Shown: in pieces, positions 11,401-22,501 of the stretch | How the letters are laid out: every line of letters starts with the position of its first letter | Position numbering within the stretch: the first letter of the stretch is position 1 | Assembly: GCA_024336345.1 (NCBI GenBank) | Contig: JANFOG010000012.1 | Location: forward strand, 248,001 to 312,000 | DNA: 64,000 bases | Source of the DNA: Mariannaea sp. PMI_226 | Lineage: Eukaryota; Ascomycota; Sordariomycetes; Hypocreales; Nectriaceae | Direction of reading: 5' to 3' | Program-made: the position numbers and the translations under genes | Notes under the pieces: model-generated | The model's input: the letters and a program-made list of their open reading frames with translations, nothing else | Told to the model about the DNA's origin: nothing | Databases searched by the model: none

Positions 11401-14400
11401 ATCGACAGCGTATCGTCCCTCTTTCGTGCACATCCTGCCGTCCGGTCAACCTAGCTTATTAGTAAAGATTATTTCCTTCTCAAACATTTTACTGTACATT
11501 TGAGGATCCATAATTCCATCTTTGGACTTCAAATGCGAGATCCGATCGACTTTGGAAGGTAGCAGCACATGACGACCCACGTGTTCACGCCCACTTCCCC
11601 CGCTTTCAAGATCTGACTGACAGCTCCGTGATGCTGCACCTGACCGTTGCCTGTCGCTCTTCATTCAATTCAGTATGCTTGCAGCTTGTGAATTGAAGGG
11701 CGAATCAGGAACTCGCTCTTGACTTTGACTCTCCTATATTCTACCAATGGTGGCTTGTCAAATCACGGTATGCTCCCACATCAGGATGATGCCCCCCCTC
11801 CCCTCAAATCGGTCACCTCAAAGCAAAGTTCCAGATAACTGGCCATAAACGGTATACCTTATTGATCCCAGAGATCTCTATCTTAGTATTTGCATAGTAT
11901 CTTGATATACGAATATTGTATGAAGAAACGAGATTGCAAACATGGATCCCCATCTCGATCATTAGTAAAGCTAAAAGGGGGGCAGATTATCTCACTGTTA
12001 GTTTCGCTGTACAGGCGGTCAACGTGCCGTCTCATCTAGCTCAGGAACCAGTATCCAGCCACCACGGACCAAGCTCACTTTTCTTAGCTTCGACTCGGAG
12101 CACGGCCATAAAATAATATTTTCATCTGCTCCCGCTTTAAGTTTTCGATCTGCTTGTCGAACCAGGACCCTTGCGCTTGCGCTCAGTATCTTGGGCTCCG
12201 AGCATCAATCGAGAGCCTCTCGGGCTAGAACGTGCCGAGATGTCGTGTGCCCGGATCGTTACTTCTGCCGTCCCAGATAACTGGTGCAAACTCTTGTTGA
12301 GGGGGCACGAGGCTAGCAGTTTTTACTGAGTACAGACTCGAACCCATATATCCAAGTCGACCAGATAAGCAACGCAATACCTGGATCTCAACTTCTCAGA
12401 CTGTTACCGCGCTGAATAACACTTGGATGAATGACAATCCTGTGCTGGGCCGACAAGTGAACTCTACTCTCCCAAATGACCAATAAGTTAGGTATAACAG
12501 TTCCCACACCTGCTGTCTTGTTCTTCCCGGCGGTGTAAGGACTGGATTCATCCCCTTGATCAGCGGTAGAGCAATGGTATCTCTCGGCATTCCTAGGTAG
12601 TATCCACTATTACCAGATTAAACAGATCGTTGGCCAGGGGGGGATCTGGGGTGCAGAAGATGCTTCCGGAGCATTCAAGAAACAAATTTGAGATCACACC
12701 AGTGAGATCAACGTGGTGATGGAACGTGTCAATACCTATCCCACGTGGTCCTAAACAAACGAGCCAATTGTATTGCCATTCTTGTTCAACGCAAATTCGA
12801 CGAGGGCTACCAGGTTTGCGGCGAGTGAGATAGTACGGAAACCCAAGCGAGATTATTTGAGAGTTATGCGAATAAATTGGGTAAAGGATGAGGGGCAGCC
12901 AGAGTTCCAGGGACTCTTGGACAGGCAGTTCAGCCTCAATTGGGACAACCCATACGGAGGCCAATCTGGATAAGGCTGACCGTTTACAGAAATCAATGTT
13001 GTTTAAATCTGGACTTTCGGCGTAGCTACTGGCGAGTAATCTCCACAAAGCGTCACAAGCCCCTCACCTTTTAGGGGGCACGGCGATGGATTATTCACAC
13101 GTACCCTTGCTGAAAATCTCATACGCATTCCTATATACAGATTAGTACATCGAGAACACAAATGAGGTTTCAACCTCACAACACAATCGAATTCTAATTT
13201 CTTACAGAGAGGTGGGTGGCTTAAAGCCACATAATTCGAAAGTTCTAGAATCCAAGATCTTCAATAGTCTCGCAACCTGCACTCGAATTTCATCGTCCAC
13301 ACTGTTTTCATCTCACCCTTCCTCCCCCCTTCCAGAAGACCCGTGTCCAAGGATGCTGCAGCAGCTGACTGGCCCCCCAGACGCACTGGGCTGGAATTTG
13401 CGGCGTCGGGAAATAAGGTTCCAAACGCAAGTAACGGTGAGCGAGTCATTTGCACGGAGTTGAAGCCTCCAGCCTCAGGCGGGGTGTGTTCAGTGTTGGG
13501 TGACCTGGGGAGGGGTCTGGACAGTGCCTGGACCTTCTGGATTTGCTTACCATGGTACACATATGGATGTCATTGGAACTGTTACCAGATTCACAAGATA
13601 CAATGTATTGCATCCAGGTCAGATGCTGCTATGGCAGATGCAGATGGCTTAGATCAAAGAGTCAAAACTTCAACCCCTCATGACCTCAAGAGCTTTGGTC
13701 TCTTCTGCGACCAATGGTCACGAACGTACTCCCAAAACTGTGCAGTCCATCGCTCCGAATTGTTGTAGAACTCTACCTGGCGTGTTCGCAAACGCCACCA
13801 TTGCAGTTATTAGCCCATAAGCAGCCTCAGATGTTGTCACCTACCAATTATGCCCGTCACTTTGTGATTCAGCCGTGATTTACCGCTGTGCTAGCGGCCA
13901 GCTCCGTCCTTCGGCTTTTCTGGAAGAAGTCCTTCATCATCTCTGTTGACATTTCCCCTGTCTGTAACTACTCCATGTTCCAGATTCCATCCGTGCACAT
14001 CGACCAGAATCGGCATTTTGGCTTACGTGGACTGTAAGCTGTGGGGTTTAGCAACTGTTAGCCAAGCAAGACTTCAAACAGAACCGGAGTTGAGGCCTTC
14101 ATCTCCAACCACTTACTTTCCGGATTTTTGTATTCTTTACCAGGACAAAAGAAGCACACGAGGTAATAGGTTTAGCTTCTTGGAGACCGCCGGCAGCCAC
14201 CGGACGCCATGTCCTGGGTCGGGACTAGGTCAGGTTGGCCTCATTGGTGCTCTTGGGCTGTCAATTCAGTCCAACGACATGGTGCTTGACGGTAACATCG
14301 GTGATAAAACTGACCGACGCTGAGGCGCGCTTTGCTGCACAGAACATGCGAAAGAAGCAAACGGAACGGTACTTGGAGGAAAATAATAAACCCTGGTCCT

Positions 14401-15992
14401 GTTTCCTCCATTCAACAGGTTCTCTTTTCTCCCTAGCATTGCACCCGATGTAGTATTGCTGTCACTGTAACCCCCAAAGCGCGTGGAGAGCCAACGCTGT
14501 CGTGCGAGTTTCGTTTCCATTGGACTTGGTGGTGGTGTGACGCATCATCTCTCCGCGGGGAATACCCCAGCCCTCAAACCCCCCATGCTCGCACATTTTT
14601 CAGGGTCATTTGGTGCGGACGAGACACAGAGGGAAAAAAACATATGATGCCGTGTGGTTTATTGCATGACAATCTGTCTTCGATCCGTCACTTGTTTATC
14701 CGAGGACTAACCTCACGGCTGATGTTCCCCTCCCCGGGAGGGAGGGGCAAGCCTGCAAGAAAACGGCAAATAATAACTCAAAGAAGAACCCAGGCCCAAG
14801 TTCTAGCCACAGACCGAAACCTAGAAATGGCAGCATGGAGGATGTGAATGAGGGGGAAAGGGGGGGTGTTGTGCTTGGACGACGGATATAACCAAGCCTA
14901 AGGTTCATGCCTAAAAACTGCGTCCGATCGAACCGATGTGAACACAACAACATTCTCTGGGTAGGGACTTCTTGCTCTGGTTGGGTTTCCTGTAAAAGAC
15001 GCCAGGGCACAAAGATGTATCTTGGCTCTAATTTCCAGTACCAAGGGGCCAAGGCGGAGTTGCCTCTTCGTAATCCGCCAAGCGAGTTCGGACACTTTCT
15101 CAGTATGGAGTATGTCACCAAGTATTTGGACAATTGGACAGCTGCAGAGTTCCGGATCCGATGAGACTCTTGTTAGCATGAAATTGACACCGAAGCTGAG
15201 CCCGTTCATCATGTCATCTCGGCGTGAGAAGCATTCCATGGGGTTGCTTGATGGCCACCGATTTGGATCAAGCATCTCCCTGTCCTCTCCGTTCCCACAA
15301 GCCCTCTCGATACGTGGCCCCAGAGCAATAGGCTCACGTCACGGTCGGCGGTTCTCATTTCTAATCCGTTGGGTCCTCACCACCAACTCTATGAGTAAAT
15401 GTCGATTTTCCATTCCTGGCTTATCTTGTAGGTTGTCAGTTGTCATCGGTCAGTGTGTGTCAGATTTAGCCTCGACCTCAGCTACTTCATATCCTAACTG
15501 TCTCAATCATGTTATAACTTCACAGTCACGAAAGTCGCAAATAGAACTCCAAGGGCCCCCCGTTCTACCAAAACCTGGTCAATTCCCTACGTCACAAAGT
15601 AATGAACACAGCCCTGCTGAAGGCTCAATAGCGTAACTGTTCCTTTTTGTTTTGACGCAGAGTAACATCTTTCGGCCAACAAGTGATAGGGTCTCCAAGT
15701 AATATAAGCATCAAGAGGGTTGAAGCCAGCCCTCCCAAAATAATTTCTGCGATTGAGAACGAATACGTATCCTTTTTTCCAAGTGTAAGAGCCTCCGTTA
15801 GCAGTAGCCTCTCCTAACACCTAGTTCTCCCGAGCATTGAGGATCCGTGCCGTGGTTATAGTGTTGTAAAGGGTCACAGCGGTCTCTCATGCGCTGGTCA
15901 TAAGCCATTTGGCTTTGGTCTTTACCCTGTGGTATATGGTCCCCGTTCCTTCGAGCCGTTACGCCTCAGTTCCGTCAAACAGCATTCTCTTC
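8476..15992. other. long gene-poor interval
   Basis: About 7.5 kb without a protein I can recognise. The first kilobase is the promoter of the AlcR-like gene and contains G-rich runs (about 9068-9100) and a 16-bp perfect palindrome (9037-9052). A CTTCTC-type microsatellite sits at about 10710-10755. Overlapping ORFs of 80-204 codons near 12.6-13.8 kb and 14.7-15.8 kb have no family signature, no consistent splice model and open equally on both strands, so I do not call them. Confidence 0.55.
8854..8932 (-). promoter_or_regulatory. cluster of WGCGG sites upstream of the AlcR-like gene
   Basis: Read on the minus strand, WGCGG (the published AlcR recognition core) occurs at 8854-8858 (AGCGG), 8880-8884 (TGCGG), 8887-8891 (AGCGG) and 8928-8932 (TGCGG), all in one orientation. 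Two of them form a direct repeat two bases apart. They lie about 380-460 bp before the start codon of the AlcR-like gene. A. nidulans alcR is autoregulated through such repeats; binding here is inference. Confidence 0.5.
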
Positions 15993-16822
15993 TCAAACAG
16001 TCGACAAGTTCTGAATCAACGACACATTGTCACCCTTCAACATAATTTGTCCTTTGTCAAAAGGTTAGCGCAACCGCCAAAACACCGAGACAAGGCTCGA
16101 TTCATACCTAATGATCTCCGCGTCTCCTTGTCATTCGTCTTGGTCTTCTGTCTGACCTCGACAGCATCGTCGATGACGAGGTTCATGAACTCGTCAAAAC
16201 CCTAACCTCTCATTAGAAATGATAACTTTAGCTACCGCAGGAAAGTTCCACATACTCTGATCTTGCCCTCGATGCGAATAGAGAGCTGCTCGTAGAGCCA
16301 CACGCTCACAGTTTCACGCTGCCATCAGTTAGACCAAAACATATAGGGAGCCAAGCATATCAGTCTTGATATAACACGAGCTCCAAGAGCTATAACGGCC
16401 TAGTAGGGGGATTGGTGTTGTTGAGAGATCTCTCGCTAAGGCCATGGCCAATGGCGAGTGAAGCAAAATATTTCATGGGATTCAGATCGGACAGATCATG
16501 TACTGAAAATGGTGCAGATTCACACCATAATCGATGCCTTTCCCCATCAATCCCCCCACCAGGCTCAGCCATTTGCATTCTCGGAGTTCGACGTCGATCG
16601 CATAGCTTGGGTATTCTTGACGGATGAATCGAGTTTATTCAATGTCACTTACTGACTGGAGCATCTTGAAGATGTAGTTACTGCGATCTGTTAGTATCTA
16701 GGCACACTCGAGAAGGGATGAGGTTATCACGGCCAAACTGGCGGACAGCTTGGCGAACAGCTAGATACTTACATAGGAGGGAGGAGAACACGGCGACCAC
16801 CGCCACCACCACGACCAGTCAT
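15993..16822 (-). CDS. SME1: small nuclear ribonucleoprotein SmE
   Basis: Five short exons: 16773-16822, 16653-16680, 16256-16318, 16108-16201 and 15993-16051, giving 97 residues; all phases agree. The start MTGRGGGGGRRVLLPP, then INYIFKMLQS, the Sm1 motif region WLYEQLSIRIEGKI, then GFDEFMNLVIDDAVEV and the Sm2 region IMLKGDNVSLIQ match SmE across species. SmE is one of seven proteins in the heteroheptameric Sm ring on U1, U2, U4 and U5 snRNAs, needed for pre-mRNA splicing in the nucleus. Introns are 92, 334, 54 and 56 nt; the second is unusually long for this window. It has no functional link to its neighbours and is a useful housekeeping landmark. Confidence 0.95.
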
Positions 16823-17880
16823 TTTGAATCGATAGAAACGAGAATACTAGAATCGAATAATATGATCGATGAGGGCGAGGGTGAGCGTCGAAAGTCGGGG
16901 AAGGCTGCGACGAGACTCGAGTAGTACAGTTCTGTTGTGACGAAGATCAATGCTGGGAGCTCCATCAGCCTTGCCAAAATCTTGGTGGGTCGGAATAACA
17001 TTGTTCCGAATTGAATCGACACTCAGCTCGTCATGTCCAGTGCTGCGAGCAGGCCGTATTTCAATCTAAAAAGTTCTTTACGCGATGTAATTAAAGAAAT
17101 AGGTGAATTAATAATTTTCGTTTCTGAGTAGTAGTACCTCTATAATTTTGTGAGTTATTTGAATTTGTGCTGGTTTCAACTGGAACTAAGCACGGTGAGA
17201 TCCTAATAGCTTCTTTCACACATTCGTTATCCAGAAGCATGGCATTTAACCCACACCTCAATATGAACTGTTGTTGCAGTTCTTGCAAAAGCGGCACAGG
17301 GCGTGTCTTAATTATAAAATTAAACCATTCCTTTTCTTTTCTTTGATTGGCTATCACAAAACTTATTTTATCCAGAATCCAGAATGTGAGATGGTCATGC
17401 TACAGAAGCTCCTTTCGGCTACCCTGTCATAGCGGGCCAGAGCAGCTCCCCATACTTTATGATTCAACTTCATCTCTCTTATTGACCTATGCCTGTAATT
17501 TGAATATTTGAGTTACTCTACCGTCTCATCTAATTTCTTGCAATTGTACGTGATCGGCCTACACACAGAGCCAAGAGAACAGCTCGATGATGTTTTTTGC
17601 CAGATTCATGCATTAAACTTCTGGTTAGGACGGTGGGGTTCTAACCTAAGATGCTCAATCCAAGCACCAATAACTCTCAGGAATTGGGGATCATAGAGTT
17701 GTCTAGGGGCAAAAAAAAAAAAAGAAGAAATAAGTAACAGAGACTATTCTTCTGGTACTATCTTGATTGTTATTCTCAACGCTGACAGGCACATGCCCAC
17801 AAGCGCCGAACAGCAGAACGGAAAGGTAGAAAAAAAATAAAGTTAACAACACGCCAAAAAAAGAAATGCGCGAATGTATG
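16823..17880. other. intergenic, no gene recognised
   Basis: About 1 kb between the SmE start and the tRNA. The part next to SmE is its promoter. The rest is A+T-rich with ORFs below 90 codons and no motif. A short A run lies at about 17710-17725. Confidence 0.6.
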
Positions 17881-17973
17881 CGACCACGCCAGGAGTCGAA
17901 CCTGGAATCTTCAGAGAAGTCGGTGTGCGCTTGTAACCGAAATCTGACGCCTTAGCCATTAGGCCACGCGGCC
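17881..17973 (-). tRNA. tRNA-Arg (anticodon UCG) with 20-nt intron
   Basis: On the minus strand the acceptor stem GGCCGCG (17967-17973) pairs with CGTGGTC (17882-17888), followed by G as discriminator. The T arm is CCAGG-TTCGACT-CCTGG. The anticodon stem TCAGA/TCTGA encloses T-T-T-C-G-G followed by 20 nt (17917-17936) and C38, so the anticodon is TCG at 17938-17940 and the intron lies at the canonical position after base 37. The intron contains CCGA, able to pair with TCGG of the anticodon loop, as in classical pre-tRNAs. The mature sequence resembles known fungal tRNA-Arg(UCG). It reads CGA codons. Confidence 0.95.
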
Positions 17974-18990
17974 GTTGGGAACTGGCAAAGATTTGTTGCT
18001 CATGAGGTGTGGGTGTCGAATCGATCACCGAATGAATCAGTTGTCGATCATCTTCTGTTCGTGTGGTCGTGTCGTCTCAGCCCTGTTGATAGGGTTGTTG
18101 TTGTATCAGGCAAGGGATGCTGAGACTCAGGCATAAACATAGCGGGGAATAGCAGGGACAAAAAAAAAAAAAACTCTGTCGTAGATGACTGGACTGGCAA
18201 GTTGTCTCCCATGGCTACCTTTGTTGGTGAATTAGAGATTTCGTGATTTGAGAACGGGCTCTTCACATAGACCTGCTTGAATTATTTTTTGCGTCATATT
18301 CTACGTATATTGATTGAAGGGCAACCAAGATTAGACGGGCTACTAGTGTTATGAGGATGTAGCCTCAATTCCTGTTGGATCACTGTTGGGAATATTCTGA
18401 AACCTGAGGTGGTTATTGGATTCGTCCCGCGAGTCGGGAGGAGCCTCAATTGGGAGAGGTACAAGACATCTGCCCAATGAAGAATTAACGGATCAATCCA
18501 ATTGAAACTTTCAGTCTGGATACTTGAACCAAAAATTACATCGAGAGGCTCTCAATGACAACCAATTGTGTGAATATTCGGAAGAATTGGCGAGCCGGAT
18601 GGAGTCGGCCGAACGGTTATATCGAGGGCGTTTTCATGGTGCTCAAGCAAGAATGGAAGACCAAATTGCCTCAATTATTTCCTTTACTTGCCAATAAAAC
18701 CACTAAATCTTACAGTCACAGCTCGCAATTCTGAAATTATGACCTTACTATGTCTGTTCCGCCGGACGGGCCTCGCCCCTCTTCGGCCTGGCTTCCCCCA
18801 GCCTTCCGGAACTAGGCATACCGTTTCCGACGGAATTGCTTTGCAACTCTGCTCACGACTTTCGCATATATTTAGATATCATACATGCACCAAATACTAG
18901 CTAATACCACGATAGAATTTATTGGGTACATTTTTTTTTGTTTAATCTTCAATATAACCTAAGGAGGATTGGCCTAATCGTTTCAACAAA
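17974..18990. other. intergenic region with promoter of the Dabb gene
   Basis: No coding region recognised. The last 250 bp contain several TTCCG/CGGAA half-sites, listed separately, shortly before the Dabb gene. The remainder shows A runs (about 18160-18173) and nothing else I can support. Confidence 0.6.
18757..18835. promoter_or_regulatory. TTCCG/CGGAA half-site cluster, Dabb promoter
   Basis: Half-sites lie at 18757-18761 (TTCCG), 18804-18811 (perfect palindrome TTCCGGAA, counting as two) and 18825-18835 (TTCCG A CGGAA). They sit about 155-235 bp before the Dabb start codon. CGG-containing half-sites are typical of Zn2Cys6 regulators, one of which is encoded next door. That this is its operator is inference, strengthened by similar clusters at 22121-22142 and 26455-26599. 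Confidence 0.5.
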
Positions 18991-19371
18991 ATGTCCAGCT
19001 CGATCAATCGCATTACCCTCTTCAAGATTCCCGATGTGGAGAACCAGCAGAAGCTGTTGAGCATCTATAAGGAAATGCCTCATAAAGCTGTCAAGGTCAG
19101 TATTGAAGCGAAGCGTATGGATAGCCTGCTGGAGTAATTGCTCATTATACCCCAGGACGGCAAGCCCTACATTCGTGCTGTGAAAGCCGGACCTACAAAG
19201 GCCGACCAGCGAAATCAAGGATACACTATCGCGGTTGTTTCAGTATTTGATTCAGTAGACGATATGAAGTATTACGATGATGAATGTGCGGCGCATGCTG
19301 AACTGAAGGTCTTCGCCAAGTCGGTCCACCAGGGTGCAATGATGGCGTTTTTTGAGAATGAACTTGAGTAA
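18991..19371 (+). CDS. Dabb (stress-responsive A/B barrel) protein
   Basis: Two exons, 18991-19095 and 19156-19371, with a 60-nt phase-0 intron, giving 106 residues. One Dabb-type ferredoxin-like domain fills the protein: INRITLFKIPDVENQQKLL at the start, then DGKPYIRAVKAGP, and the tail DDMKYYDDECAAHAELK with a following HQGAMMAFF strand. Dabb proteins dimerise; some are cyclases or decarboxylases in polyketide and aromatic pathways, others have no known activity. It converges on the regulator gene, which ends 178 bp away, and shares candidate operator sites with the homogentisate genes. A role as an accessory enzyme or binding protein in aromatic catabolism is inference from position only. 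Confidence 0.85.
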
Positions 19372-19548
19372 ATCTCAAGAGGTAGAAAGGTCAGATGGGC
19401 AATCATTTATAGAGAAAAGGTATTCATGGACACAAAATAGTAGCCTTAAAACTAAATACTATGATATTTCATCTATCTAATTCGTTTACGTTCATCAAGT
19501 TTTTTATGTGTTTGTATGCGTTGTCTGGAAAGGGCAAGTTCAAGTCTT

Positions 19549-22017
19549 CTATATCAACCCCTGGAATCGCCGTGATATTTCATCCCCCATTCCATTCAGC
19601 TCCCCGTCGTCAAAGAATGGAGTGCCGAAGCCTTCGGGAAGAATTTGGCCTTGTTCAAAAACATCAAATAGTGAGAGGAGATCGTTCCTCATCTGGAACA
19701 TGTCTGGGATAGCGCCCATGTCTAATTCTGGGACAAGACCATTCTCAGTCTCAATTTCACCCGGGTTGACATTATCAGTTCCATGCAACTGATGATTATT
19801 CTCAAGGCGGTGATTAAGTAATGGTTTGTTGGCAGGAGGGATTTTGTTGCCCATTGTACCTTCATGGTTACTCTCATCTGACGAGCTCTGCTGTACACCC
19901 AGACTTTTCAGTCGAGGAAGCAGTCCACGGATGCTGTTCCACAATCTCTTGCTAACCATGCTATGTCGAGAGAAGTTGTGGATGAGTTCCACAGCATCTA
20001 GGAAGCTTTTACGGCAGGGCCCAGAGAAAATATCCGGGGCGTGACACACAGCTAAGAAGATGATCGCTAGGGCGCTTGTGAGGAAATAGTTGAAGGCATT
20101 CTGCTGACGAGAGTATATATCGGTAGTTGAGTTGAGGTGCACCAGCACTTGGATACTGTCCTGGGCAATGTCGACGACAAGCCATGCATTCCTTAGGTTT
20201 GCGGAGATGCTTTGGGCGCTGAGGAGGTAGTGCCTGTAAATGAGAGTTCTTGTGTGGTTTCCTCGCAAGTATAGAATTGCACGTAGACGGTGAATAATAC
20301 GTGGTTGGGAACGAGGTGCGAGCCCCAGACGGGGATGGCGAAGTTGAAGATCTGGAGGTATGGACTGAAGCCAAGTTTGCGTTCTCAAATCGAGGGAAAT
20401 AACTGTATCTTCAGGGATCGACTGAGAGTGGGATCCGAAAGGAGGGATTGCATCCCAAAGTTTGGAGCAGAGACGCCCATAGCCTACCATGCACCTGAGA
20501 TACGAGAAGTTCTCGTCCTACAGCGTTGTCAGTGTCAAGGGATCCAGAGGGGGGATAAGATATTGAGCTGAAGTTGACTGACTGGTTCAGGAAGCTCAGG
20601 GTCTATGTCTCTGTCAATTAATGAAAAGGACAACGATGTTCCGAAGCTCCAGCGGCGATCTAACACATAAACACACCAAAAGACCCTACTGGCAAGGTGA
20701 CGTTCCCCAATATCCTTGAAGTTGTCGAATAAACTCTTCTTCCGATGGAGGCCCATTTCGAGGGCTTCTCGGGCTGCGACGCCAATGGTGCGCCATGCGA
20801 GAAGTTCGTCATCTGAATGGAAATAATAAATGCTCTGTGAGAGTGTAAGTTCATGAAACGCGAAAATAAAAGGGCCTGTTAGGCATGGGTAGGGCGGACG
20901 CACCAACATGGTAAGTAGTTGAATTCCTTTGAGAGTGACCTTTGGTCGGGCTATCACATGCACATTCTTTTCGACTGAGGAGATGATCACGGTGCTCAAC
21001 TCCGTCTTTCCATACGTTTCGAGCACGATGGCCGTAGCCATTGCCACCTTGGCGATGTCGACATCTTCAGAGGTAAGTCCGAGTCCAGGGGTGTCGCTTA
21101 ATAGATCTTCATGTCTGATGGCATGCACTATTTGATCGGCCTTGGCAGCCTGCTCGCCGATGTTGATGAACGGGTAGACAGATTCGATCTCTTCCTGGAA
21201 CACAGTCATGAGACGAGCGAGTTCATGTGGTGTGAGATCTTCCCAGTAATTATCGAGGCTCGCAAACTCCCTGGCTGGGCTTGCTGGAGACTGGGCACCA
21301 CTGGGAGGAAGAGATTCATAAGTTGGAATGCCCATGCGGGTGAGCGATCGCTCCCCAATAATAATGCCAAAGGCGGGCCGAGTAGGTCCTACAAACTGAG
21401 GGCCTTTTGGGACACACTCCCTCTGTGAGCTGGCTGGTGAGGGACCAACAATGGTTGTTTCTCCGCCGGGAGAAGAGCCAAGACGAGTAACCAGAGGATG
21501 ATCTTTGAGACCCTTTACTAAGTTGACTGTGTTTGCAAGCTCCGAGACCTGGTTTCGGAGTTGAAGGAGCTCCTCGCTCAGATTCTGGATTTGAGTATTG
21601 CTGAAATGAAGTAGATCGTATTAGTTCCATAGCCTCTGTATAAATTAAGGGGACATATCAAACTTGCCTATCAATTTTCTCCTTGGCAGGTGGGTGGTTT
21701 GCGCCAGGCACATAGACGCAAGTTAGCCCCCCGTCGATACATCGCTGGCAGCCCGATTCATCGACAGGGATGCACTTGAGCTTCCTCTTCTTGCATTCAT
21801 CACTTAGACATGGGTGAGCATTCTGATCAATGGGCCACTAGACAAGTGAAGTGAATAATTACCATGCCACAGATGTGTACTTCCCGCGCTTCCCTCTACG
21901 GAAGCCGTCGCCACCAGGCCGCTTGCGTGGGTTCGGGGGGGCAGGCGCGCTGCTGGGAGTGGTGCCTTCAGTGCGCTCAGTGTGCTCATGAGCGGCCTTC
22001 TCCGACGGAGTTGACAT
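19549..22017 (-). CDS. Zn(II)2Cys6 transcription factor with fungal_trans domain
   Basis: Five exons: 21863-22017, 21668-21802, 20904-21600, 20583-20834 and 19549-20517, giving 735 residues with consistent phases. A basic stretch (RKRPGGDGFRRGKRGK) precedes the zinc cluster CDECKKRKLKC-IPVDESG-CQRCIDGGLTC, followed by a coiled coil (about 100-130, LSEELLQLRNQVSELANTV). The middle-homology domain contains the typical LLAWRTIGVAAREALEMGLH, RVFWCVYVLDRRWSFG and DENFSYLRCMVGYGRLCSK blocks. Intron 2 starts with GC (AG|GCAAGT). Intron 3 (69 nt) has no stop and keeps the frame, so it could be retained. The gene is divergent from the P450 gene with 484 bp between start codons. By position it is the likely regulator of the homogentisate cluster, comparable in role to HmgR of Aspergillus; orthology is not shown. 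Confidence 0.9.
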
Positions 22018-22120
22018 GATGCCAGACAAGTCAGACGCGGAAATGCAACGCAAATGTTGAGAAGACGAGCTTCCGAGGATTTTATTAGGCAGGGATATCG
22101 TTCTTGACCGGGGAGCCGCT

Positions 22121-22142
22121 CGGAATTTACGGAACAATTCCG
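22121..22142. promoter_or_regulatory. three CGGAA/TTCCG half-sites in the regulator-P450 promoter
   Basis: CGGAA at 22121-22125 and 22130-22134 and TTCCG at 22138-22142 occur in 22 bp; the outer two extend to CGGAAT and ATTCCG, an inverted repeat. The group sits in the shared divergent promoter, 104 bp from the regulator start and about 360 bp from the P450 start. A Zn2Cys6 operator is the natural reading, as inference. Confidence 0.5.
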
Positions 22143-22501
22143 GAGAGGGATCGATTGTTGTTAGCTCTCCCCCGCATTCAGGCGCCCACCTCCACACAGG
22201 TAGATCGCCACATGCCTCGGGCTAACCGTTGGCTTCCAGGCTTTGTACTTTGCAGCATATTACGAGAGAGTATGTACTTAATACGTAAAAACGGGCCAAA
22301 TGTCTAACTTGATGGAGAAACGGAGGAGCAATCGATTCCGAGCAGTGAGTGGATGGAAAGCAACGGCATATATTGTAACGCAGGTTTATTTGGGGTTTTA
22401 AATTGAGGCCTTCAAGACTGATAGATCTCATCGTTGCTTCGTCACTTCTGGCATTCCCGGGCTCAATAAAACGATCTTTTTTCAATTATTTGTGCACAGC
22501 C

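Noticed and set aside
12593..13048. 151-codon minus-strand ORF
   Set aside because: No domain, no hydrophobic or charged pattern typical of a real protein, and no neighbours that make sense of it.
15022..15636. 204-codon plus-strand ORF
   Set aside because: Ser-rich composition, no family match, and overlapping open frames on the other strand; no start context or splice pattern supports it.
16319..16652. snoRNA or other small RNA inside the SmE intron
   Set aside because: Boxes resembling C and D motifs are present singly but not in a valid arrangement.
22403..22501. N-terminal extension of the P450 frame
   Set aside because: The frame opens with TTG and has no ATG before 22502; the membrane anchor begins at the ATG.
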